Shown here piece after piece: positions 1 through 5,247 of a stretch of 13,996 bases of DNA. The stretch is from Planctomycetales bacterium. Lineage in GTDB: Bacteria > Planctomycetota > Phycisphaerae > SM23-33. The position numbers and the translations under genes were made by a program. Positions within the stretch are counted from its first letter, which is position 1; every line of letters begins with the position of its first letter. The stretch covers positions 1 to 13,996 of the forward strand of contig DAOVFI010000029.1 in the NCBI GenBank assembly GCA_030673005.1, given 5' to 3'. The notes beneath the pieces are model-generated. The model was not told where the DNA came from. It was given only the letters and a program-made list of their open reading frames with translations, and did no database searches.

Positions 1-99
1 GGCACCCTGCATAAAAAATCTGAATCAGGAGCAAAACGTACTGGGACTGTCGCCAAGGAGTGAACACGACTGTCCCTGCTTTTATAAAACAACAGGCGT
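1..99. other. Gene-free left edge with an inverted repeat
   Basis: No gene is supported here. It lies just downstream of the minus-strand PEP-CTERM gene that stops at 100. The one structure seen is a 10-bp inverted repeat with one mismatch (43-52 against 67-76, 14-nt loop). Read on the minus strand it is followed a few bases later by only four T residues. It could be a weak terminator for the operon, but the short U tract makes this uncertain. Confidence 0.3.
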
Positions 100-663
100 T
101 CAGATCCTTCTACGCCCGAGCGGAGCAATTATACCGGCAGCCAGCAGCGCCAGGACGGTCGGTTCGGGTACGGGGTTTTCGTCCACGCCGAACAGTCCGT
201 CGGAGTCGGGATTTTCCGATTGGCCGAAATAGGAGTCCCAGTCGGAATCATCGAGATCGTAGAATGGAAACCAGTAGCCATCACCGAAATCGAAGCCGAA
301 CATCGGCCAGAAGCCCCCGCCGCTTCCGCCTCCTCCACCGCCGCCTCCTCCGGACCCCATCATCGGCGCCGGGAAGGAATACAGCACCCAGCGGGCGTTA
401 AGTCTCCAGCTGGAGGGGTGCATCAGCACATACCCGGCCGGGTTGACCTGATACGGGCCGCTCACGTCGAGAAAGCCGTCGCCGTTCCTGTCGGAGGCGC
501 TGTGTCCGGTGGAGCTTAATAGGCCGAAAACATCGGCGACCGACGTATGGTGGGCGCCGGCGGCGGGCGGCGGCGGTTCCGTTGTCATATCGCCGTAGGA
601 GCAGCACGTCGCAGCCAGCAGCGTTACGCCCGCGATTATTATCATGTTTCTGATTACGATCAT
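100..663 (-). CDS. PEP-CTERM sorting domain protein, small secreted
   Basis: A predicted exported protein of 187 residues with a C-terminal PEP-CTERM tail (about 166-187): a PEP triplet, a hydrophobic stretch and a terminal RRR cluster. In this family the tail is recognised by an exosortase and the protein is delivered to the cell surface or extracellular matrix. The N-terminus is hydrophobic, as expected for a signal peptide. The middle has a DRNGDGFLD segment resembling a single EF-hand/dockerin-type calcium loop, then a run of about fourteen Gly/Ser residues, then an aromatic- and Asp-rich stretch. The start is the ATG at 663 rather than the in-frame TTG at 669, because a GGGAGGG ribosome-binding site (671-677) sits 7 nt from the ATG but only 1 nt from the TTG. 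It lies 46 nt downstream of a second PEP-CTERM gene, probably in one operon. The specific function is unknown. Class assignment is firm. Confidence 0.8.
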   Translation of the reverse strand: MIVIRNMIIIAGVTLLAATCCSYGDMTTEPPPPAAGAHHTSVADVFGLLSSTGHSASDRNGDGFLDVSGPYQVNPAGYVLMHPSSWRLNARWVLYSFPAPMMGSGGGGGGGGGSGGGFWPMFGFDFGDGYWFPFYDLDDSDWDSYFGQSENPDSDGLFGVDENPVPEPTVLALLAAGIIAPLGRRRI

Positions 664-709
664 ATCCAAACCCTCCCGTTCTTAATCAGGTTCTCGAATT
701 CCTGCCGAC

Positions 710-1384
710 TTACAGGCGGTAACGAATTTTCTTCGTTATCAGCAGCACCCCGCCGCAGCAGAGCAGGCCCAGCGCCGCCGGTTCGGGCAGCTCGGGCGAG
801 CCGTCGTCTCCGAATCCACCATCGGGAGGGGGCGGTGGAATCACGCCCGTCAGGTCCAGTATGTAACTGAGGTCGAACGACTCGCCCGAGAGAATCGCCT
901 CGTCGAAATCGATGGAAATCGTCGTAATCCAGTTGCCGTAATAATCCTGGTCCAGGCTCAGGGTCATCGTGTAGCCCTCGCCGTCGATGGTCAGGGAATC
1001 ATCAACCAGCGTGGCGACGCGAAGCGTAATCGTGTAGCCGGTGAAGGCCTGCGAGGTGTTGTTGACTATGGTCTTGGAGACTTCCATATATTCCTCGTCC
1101 CCGGTCTTCTGGAACCAGGTCGTTCCGCCTCCGCCGATCTGGAATTGGGGGCTGTATTCCTGCCGCCCGCGGAAATACCAGTAGTTGGCGTCGCTGCCGT
1201 CCTGTGCCAGCCAGGGCGGGGTCGTCTCAGTGAACCAGACGTGCCCGTAGTCGTTGTCGAAATCCGGGTCCGGGTCAAATCCCTGAAAATCCATTGGAGA
1301 GGAAATGACCGTAATGTCCGCCGTTGCAACCGCTCCGGACAGTAACATAACCACCAGGACAACCATCACATTTACTCTGAGCAT
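710..1384 (-). CDS. PEP-CTERM sorting domain protein
   Basis: A predicted secreted protein of 224 residues. Residues 1-22 form a clear signal peptide with likely cleavage after ATA. The mature part is rich in Asp, Gly, Thr and aromatic residues and has alternating beta-strand-like segments, suggesting an all-beta extracellular domain; I do not recognise the fold. A short Pro-rich linker leads to the C-terminal tail (about 200-224): PEP, a hydrophobic helix with a Cys-Cys pair, and a basic end (KKIRYRL). This is the standard PEP-CTERM layout, so exosortase-dependent sorting is expected; no exosortase is encoded in the window. The ATG at 1384 has an AGGAGG site 7 nt upstream. The gene is probably cotranscribed with the PEP-CTERM gene at 100-663. 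No promoter could be assigned with confidence in the upstream spacer. Confidence 0.82.
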   Translation of the reverse strand: MLRVNVMVVLVVMLLSGAVATADITVISSPMDFQGFDPDPDFDNDYGHVWFTETTPPWLAQDGSDANYWYFRGRQEYSPQFQIGGGGTTWFQKTGDEEYMEVSKTIVNNTSQAFTGYTITLRVATLVDDSLTIDGEGYTMTLSLDQDYYGNWITTISIDFDEAILSGESFDLSYILDLTGVIPPPPPDGGFGDDGSPELPEPAALGLLCCGGVLLITKKIRYRL

Positions 1385-1539
1385 CTTGTTTCCTCCTGAC
1401 TCTCGGGCCGTTCGAGCGGTAGAAGCGGCAGGCCGGTCTTACATAACGCATGTACACACCATTCCACCGAATCGCTCGAAACGTCTGTTATTCTTGAGCA
1501 TTTACCGGTATGCGCGATGAAACGAGCGCCGCGTTTTAT

Positions 1540-1800
1540 TAAGGCATAAACATAAAATCGAGCGCTGCGAGGAGGGCTTCAAAATACACGCAACCAAAAT
1601 ACAAACGAGCGAAGAAAAAATTGCGAGGTTTTGTGTTGCGAGGATTTTTTGAAAATCGATCAACTGCGAGGTAAAAACAATGCGAACAAGCGAGGTTAAG
1701 CACAGCGAGGAATGAAATGAAGGTTTCGCAGAGCAGCACCTCCATTCTCAATAATTATATGCAGCAGCGTCTGATTAGTAAAGGGTTACTTTACTTTTTT
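1540..1800 (+). ncRNA. Candidate non-coding RNA or dispersed repeat with GCGAGG hexamers
   Basis: Six exact GCGAGG hexamers start at 1567, 1623, 1638, 1666, 1690 and 1705, with near matches at 1609 (GCGAAG) and 1682 (GCGAAC). Most spacings are about 14-16 nt or multiples of that. The spacers are A/U-rich. The complement CCTCGC does not occur within the element, so the G-rich motifs would be largely unpaired. The stretch is followed directly by a plus-strand intrinsic terminator, which favours plus-strand transcription. No clear promoter was found. Alternatives are a degenerate tandem repeat, a dispersed intergenic repeat family, or a decayed gene. This assignment is inference. Confidence 0.3.
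1777..1800 (+). terminator. Rho-independent terminator, plus strand
   Basis: A perfect 7-bp stem (AGTAAAG 1777-1783 with CTTTACT 1789-1795) and a 5-nt loop are followed by five further T residues. The orientation fits only a plus-strand transcript; on the minus strand no U tract follows. There is no plus-strand protein gene upstream, so it would end a non-coding transcript or one read from the left. Confidence 0.5.
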
Positions 1801-1823
1801 ATCAGATTTTTTTCTTCAAGTGC

Positions 1824-1856
1824 GTAACGTGGCAGTGATTTCACTACCACGTTTAC
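1824..1856. promoter_or_regulatory. Long dyad-symmetric element (operator or RNA hairpin)
   Basis: The arms at 1824-1838 and 1841-1856 are almost fully complementary (one mismatch and one single-base bulge), with a 2-nt centre; the core is CGTGG-N-AGTGA and its complement. Neither strand has a U tract after the arms, so a simple terminator is unlikely. It lies 54 bp beyond the stop codon of the FHA gene and far upstream of the PEP-CTERM operon. It could be a regulator-binding site or a transcript-end hairpin. No regulator can be named. Confidence 0.35.
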
Positions 1857-1910
1857 GTCCGCGCATCCATCCGGCTTCCACCAGGAAACAGGCAGACGCA
1901 GAGGTCGCGG

Positions 1911-2381
1911 CTAATCCTTCTGTTCTTCTTCTGTATCCGTTGCAAGGGCTTCGAGGGCGGAGATGGGGTCGAATTCTTCATCAGACCCGCCGGCCTCGAG
2001 ATCGATAATTTCCTCCTCTTCTTCGGACGTCGGAAGTGGCGGCGGCGCCTTGGTTGCCCTGGTCTTGACCGGCGCAACCTCCTCGGGTTGACCGTCAATC
2101 TGTACAGTGAAGATCATAGGCCCGATGGCGATACGGTCTCCGGCTTTCAGCACCTTTTCATTGACGCGATGGTTGTTCACGTACGTTCCGTTTGAGCTGG
2201 CCAGGTCGCGGACCTGGAGTTCGTCATCCGTCTTGACAAGTTCGCAGTGCTGCCTGGATATGCTCAGCAGGGGGATGCGGAGGTTGCACTCCTCGCTGCG
2301 TCCGACGATCGTGGTCTTATTAGTGATCGCGAAATCCTTACGCTGCCCGTCTTTTTTAAACATCACCAGTTTGACATCCAT
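1911..2381 (-). CDS. FHA domain protein
   Basis: A 156-residue protein whose first ~97 residues form a complete forkhead-associated (FHA) domain, a module that binds phosphothreonine peptides. The conserved ligand-contact motifs are present: GRS at 27-29, SRQH at 42-45 and SSNGT at 62-66, followed by the YVN and GD strands. There is no signal peptide or membrane segment, so it should be cytoplasmic. The remaining ~60 residues are a Pro-rich linker and a very acidic tail (a run of Glu near 119-125), probably disordered and perhaps a partner-binding arm. The ATG at 2381 has a weak AAAGG site 7 nt upstream. The gene is monocistronic, with a probable promoter about 100 bp upstream, and is divergent from the pilus locus. 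No kinase or phosphatase is nearby. A regulatory link to the pilus machinery is possible but is only inferred from position. Confidence 0.88.
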   Translation of the reverse strand: MDVKLVMFKKDGQRKDFAITNKTTIVGRSEECNLRIPLLSISRQHCELVKTDDELQVRDLASSNGTYVNNHRVNEKVLKAGDRIAIGPMIFTVQIDGQPEEVAPVKTRATKAPPPLPTSEEEEEIIDLEAGGSDEEFDPISALEALATDTEEEQKD

Positions 2382-2478
2382 AATTATACCTTTCGCGTAT
2401 GGTTTTCAGCGCCCGGGGCTGCGATACCTTCGCCGAAACCTTTCGGGACGCGTCAAAACAATACCATGTTTTAACATT

Positions 2479-2506
2479 ATTCTATATAAACAGTTTCGCC
2501 CTTCAA
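2479..2506 (-). promoter_or_regulatory. Putative sigma-70-type promoter of the FHA gene
   Basis: Read on the minus strand, TTGAAG (2501-2506) and TAGAAT (2479-2484) are separated by 16 nt and lie about 100 bp upstream of the FHA start codon, in an AT-rich patch. Four of six and five of six positions match the consensus. The expected leader also contains a small perfect inverted repeat (2433-2446). No experimental support is available. Confidence 0.4.
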
Positions 2507-2607
2507 GTGAAAAAGACCCGATTAGGCTTTGTCTGAAAAGTATCTTCGGGCTGCCCGCCTTCGCTAAGTACAGGATTTCACAAATAAAGGGTTAAAATAA
2601 ACGGTAA

Positions 2608-2691
2608 GTAGCCAGTAGCCCGTAGTCAGTAGCCAGTAGAAAGAATGTGTTTTTCCCGGCTACCGGCTACCGACTACTGACTACTGACTAC
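2608..2691. repeat. Heptamer-based inverted repeat (long hairpin)
   Basis: The left arm (2608-2639) is 4.5 units of a 7-bp motif, GTAGCCA or GTAGTCA. The right arm (2660-2691) is 4.5 units of the complementary type, CTACTGA or CTACCGG. The arms are complementary at 27 of 32 positions by direct comparison, and the loop is 20 nt. The period of 7 is exact in both arms. It is intergenic and looks like a mobile or expansion-prone palindromic repeat rather than a coding feature. Confidence 0.7.
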
Positions 2692-2725
2692 CCGCCTTCG
2701 CTAAGGCTACGGCCTGGCAGGCGGG
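2691..2725. repeat. Palindromic repeat with a repeated 15-bp arm
   Basis: CCCGCCT (2691-2697) pairs with AGGCGGG (2719-2725), and an inner stem pairs AGGC (2704-2707) with GCCT (2712-2715). Its first 15 bp recur exactly at 2554-2568, where the rest of the palindrome is missing. It overlaps the last base of the heptamer hairpin, so the two repeats are joined. It is probably a member of a dispersed intergenic palindrome family; that is inference. Confidence 0.5.
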
Positions 2726-3205
2726 CTGCCGGCTCACACAGGCTCGATCACGTTCGGATTATGCGGATTATCCCGTATTCGTTGATTTTCAGCAGGTCAA
2801 CTATTTCCTTTGGGATTACTTGATGTACGTCCGCAACTCGCCGATAGCAATGTTGCAGGATTATGGAATATCGGTATGACTGCGAGTCGTATCGTATGCT
2901 TCAGATATACAGTGGTCGTGCAGTGGAGGACGGCGGAGCGGTTGTGAGGCACGGAATCAGAGTTTCCGATCCCGGATGTATCGTTGCGTTACCGGTCGGC
3001 CGGTCCGCACGGCATGTTGAGTATGCGCGCCCGGAGCGGTCGTGGTTAGTGAAGGGGCGTCGTTTCCCCGCCGGTGCCGATAAGACCCGCCACGTGCGTC
3101 TGTGCCGGACGACAGCCGAACCTGCACGGACCCTGACAGGCGTGGGTGGTTGCAGTTGGATTAAGCCTCCTGAGCGGACAGCAAGAGGCTGCGTGAGGTG
3201 AGACT

Positions 3206-3961
3206 ATGAGTTTTGTGAACCTGCTTCCCGAAGACTACATTGCCAGACAGACGCAGAAGCGAGCGAACCTGATGTGCTCGGTCTTGTTCGCGGCGGTGAT
3301 GACCGGCGTATTGACGGCGGCGGTAGTCTCCGACCAGAAACACAAACGCACACTGGAAGTCAGCGGGAGAGTCAATCAGTCATACAATGATGCCGGTAAA
3401 CTAATTGAGCAGATGCAGAAACTGGACGTCACCAAGCATGAAATGCTGAAGAAGGCGAAACTCACCGCCGATTTGCTCGAACGCGTTCCGCGGAGTTACC
3501 TGCTGGCCGTGGTTGCCAATGCCCTTCCGAAAGGCGCCTCGCTGTTGGAATTCAAGCTGGCCACGAAGCGCAGTAAGAAATTATCATCCTCCGGAAAAAG
3601 CAAGTCCAGATACAAGACCGCTTCCGCAAAGCGCAAGGGTAAGTCGGCCTCCAAGGCCCCCGAGAATTTAGAGGTTATGATTACCATAACCGGTCTTGCC
3701 GGTACGGACCTCGAAGTGGCCCAGTTCATAACCGCCATGTCGCACTGTTCGCTTATGGAGTCGGTTGACCTTATTTACAGCCAGGAGGAGGAGATCGACG
3801 AAATCGTCGCTCGCGAGTTTCAGGTGATACTTCGACTGAAATCGGACGCTGACGTCGTTGGTGGGGCCGCGACATCCGCGAAAGAGACCGATGCGGACAG
3901 GGGGGACAAGAGACTGTCCGAACTGCCTGAACGGACCGGCAGCGCAAAGGAGGCATCATGA
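3206..3961 (+). CDS. pilN: PilN-like T4P inner-membrane assembly protein
   Basis: A 251-residue bitopic membrane protein matching PilN. The short cytoplasmic N-terminus contains FVNLLPEDY (3-11), equivalent to the conserved NLLP motif by which PilN binds PilM. One transmembrane segment (about 22-42), a coiled-coil-like stretch and a periplasmic alpha/beta domain follow. With PilO and PilP it would form the alignment subcomplex linking the inner-membrane motor to the outer-membrane channel. Two features are unusual: a strongly basic Lys/Ser-rich insertion (about 120-151) inside the periplasmic domain, and a low-complexity C-terminal tail after about residue 216, making the protein longer than a usual PilN of about 180-200 residues. 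The ATG at 3206 follows an AGGTG site by 5 nt. It opens the operon and overlaps pilO by ATGA (3958-3961), implying translational coupling. The family call is good; pilM itself is not seen. Confidence 0.8.
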   Translation: MSFVNLLPEDYIARQTQKRANLMCSVLFAAVMTGVLTAAVVSDQKHKRTLEVSGRVNQSYNDAGKLIEQMQKLDVTKHEMLKKAKLTADLLERVPRSYLLAVVANALPKGASLLEFKLATKRSKKLSSSGKSKSRYKTASAKRKGKSASKAPENLEVMITITGLAGTDLEVAQFITAMSHCSLMESVDLIYSQEEEIDEIVAREFQVILRLKSDADVVGGAATSAKETDADRGDKRLSELPERTGSAKEAS

Positions 3962-4524
3962 AGATAGGTATTCGCGAAATCGTTTTTATCGTCCTGCTGA
4001 TGGCTATCCCTGTCGGGGCGTGGTGGTTCGTATTTCGTCCCGCCGACGCTCGTAATGACGAGATGACCGAGGAGATTGAAGCCCGGCAGGAAAAATTACA
4101 GGCGCTGAACCGCGCCACCGCCACGATCGGCAACCTGAAAACGGAAATCAAATCGCTGGATGAGGGTATCGCGTTCTTCCGATCGAAATTACCCAGCGAG
4201 AAAGAGATCGACAAGGTTCTCCGGGAAGTCTGGAAACTTGCTGAGGCCAATAAGCTGACCACAAAGAGCATCAGGACGCTCAGGTCCTCCGGCAAGGTGG
4301 TGAAACTGACAGACTCCGAAGGTCCGTATGCTGAACAGCCGATCTTCATACAACTGGAGGGGTCTTTCACCGGATTCTACGGATTCCTTCTCGCCCTGGA
4401 GGCCCAGCCGAGGATTATGCGACTCCAGCAGATGGAGATAGAGAAGAACATAAAGGCCGAAGAGGGAAAGATACGGGCCCTTTGTACGGTATCAGTCTTT
4501 TTTGAGCGTTCAGGTAAGGGTTAA
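3958..4524 (+). CDS. pilO: PilO-like T4P assembly protein
   Basis: A 188-residue bitopic protein with the PilO layout: a few cytoplasmic residues, one transmembrane segment (about 7-26), a coiled coil (about 33-75) and a compact periplasmic domain. That domain ends with a ferredoxin-like pattern, including a PIFIQLEGSFTGFYGFL stretch typical of the PilO core. PilO pairs with PilN through coiled coil and periplasmic domain to form the inner-membrane scaffold of the pilus machine. The start ATG lies inside the pilN stop (ATGA), so expression is probably coupled. The next gene begins 3 nt after the stop. Order, size and topology all fit; PilO/GspM-type families are diverse, so the call rests on topology and context as well as sequence. 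Confidence 0.8.
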   Translation: MKIGIREIVFIVLLMAIPVGAWWFVFRPADARNDEMTEEIEARQEKLQALNRATATIGNLKTEIKSLDEGIAFFRSKLPSEKEIDKVLREVWKLAEANKLTTKSIRTLRSSGKVVKLTDSEGPYAEQPIFIQLEGSFTGFYGFLLALEAQPRIMRLQQMEIEKNIKAEEGKIRALCTVSVFFERSGKG

Positions 4525-4527
4525 AAA

Positions 4528-5235
4528 ATGTCCGATAACGTTTTAGGAATGAACGGTTCGGGCGCTGTCGATACAGGCGACGGCGCCGACGGCGAAGAGA
4601 ACTTCGCGAGAAATCCTGAGCAGACCGGCGGGCAGCAGAATTCGTCGCAACGGTATAAAAAGCAGATGCTCAGGTCCAATGTCCTGCTGGTGGTTCTGTT
4701 TGTGGGGGGAGTTGGCGTTGTTTATGGTCTGTCCCTGCGGAAAGGACCGGAAAAGGCCTCGGCCGAGCAGCAGGGAGTGGAATCACGCGTTAACAGTGCG
4801 ATCCTCCGCATATCAAATGAAGAAGCGGCCCAAATGGGCGTATCAACCTCGGGACACGGCACTTCAAGCGTCCTGAAAAGCTTCTACGATAAGATAACCA
4901 AGTGCCAGATACCCCTGCACAAGTTACGCAAGAATCCTTTCGTATTCAATCGCCGCATCACCAGGAAACCCGATAAAAGTGCTAAAAAACCCGATAAAAC
5001 ACCGGCGGCGGTGGCGAAAAAACAGGAAGATGATTCGCAGGAAAAAGCGATGGCCATTCTGAAAACACTGCAACTTCAATCTGTTATGAGAGGGCGCAAC
5101 GGAGGAACGGCCATTATCTCCGACAACCTCCTTACTGTCGGACAGGAGATTGAGGGTTTCACCGTCGAGAAAATCCAGGCCAAATCGGTAATACTCATCT
5201 GGCGGGACAAGAAATTCGTTCTGGAGATGCCGTGA
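4528..5235 (+). CDS. PilP/GspC-like periplasmic linker protein
   Basis: A 235-residue protein with a hydrophilic Gly/Asp/Gln-rich N-terminus of about 49 residues, one transmembrane segment (about 50-70), a Lys/Pro-rich linker (about 144-168) and a C-terminal beta domain (about 181-235). The C-terminal domain reads like the homology region shared by PilP and GspC: a 'LQSV' strand, a 'GGTAIISDNLLTVGQEI' segment, a 'GFTVEKI' strand, and a terminal strand with 'FVLEMP'. In T4P systems this region contacts the secretin PilQ and ties the PilN-PilO pair to it. True PilP is a lipoprotein; here a transmembrane anchor replaces the lipid anchor, as in GspC. The position after pilN-pilO supports the role. 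Next to it is pilB, 12 nt downstream. No secretin gene is in the window. Confidence 0.65.
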   Translation: MSDNVLGMNGSGAVDTGDGADGEENFARNPEQTGGQQNSSQRYKKQMLRSNVLLVVLFVGGVGVVYGLSLRKGPEKASAEQQGVESRVNSAILRISNEEAAQMGVSTSGHGTSSVLKSFYDKITKCQIPLHKLRKNPFVFNRRITRKPDKSAKKPDKTPAAVAKKQEDDSQEKAMAILKTLQLQSVMRGRNGGTAIISDNLLTVGQEIEGFTVEKIQAKSVILIWRDKKFVLEMP

Positions 5236-5247
5236 GGGAGTCGGCGG

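Larger units (their letters stand above)
1385..1910. other. 526-bp gene-free stretch between PEP-CTERM and FHA genes
   Basis: No credible protein gene is seen. A 70-codon minus-strand open frame (1539-1751) has poor composition and no good start site. The stretch contains a candidate plus-strand non-coding element (about 1540-1800) ending in an intrinsic terminator, and a long dyad at 1824-1856. It should also contain the promoter of the PEP-CTERM operon (minus strand, upstream of 1384), but no clear -35/-10 pair is visible. Base composition is much more AT-rich between about 1540 and 1820 than in the neighbouring genes. Confidence 0.6.
2382..3205. other. 824-bp gene-free spacer between FHA gene and pilus operon
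   Basis: This divergent intergenic region carries the FHA promoter, a heptamer-built hairpin (2608-2691), two copies of CCCGCCTTCGCTAAG (2554-2568 and 2691-2705) and a palindrome (2691-2725). From 2740 to 3205 I see no clear gene. A 112-codon plus-strand frame (2863-3201) is arginine-rich, lacks a good ribosome-binding site and resembles no family. A possible but weak promoter for the pilus operon is TTGCAG (2853-2858), 16 nt, TATGAC (2875-2880). A pilM gene, usual at this place upstream of pilN, is absent. Confidence 0.6.

Noticed and set aside
1539..1751. 70-codon minus-strand frame
   Set aside because: It coincides with the AT-rich hexamer element; its Phe/Leu-rich translation looks like a by-product of T-rich DNA, and the terminator points to the other strand.
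1829..1844. Sigma-54 promoter (TGGCA-type) within the dyad
   Set aside because: The TGGCA half is present but the second half lacks the TTGC element, and it would point toward no plus-strand gene.
2608..2725. CRISPR array or retron-like RNA
   Set aside because: The 7-bp units have no spacers, are palindromic, and there is no cas gene or reverse transcriptase in the window.
2863..3201. 112-codon plus-strand frame just before pilN
   Set aside because: Arginine-rich composition, a poor ribosome-binding site, no hydrophobic core pattern and no resemblance to any family; it overlaps another meaningless frame on the opposite strand. Treated as leader or spacer.
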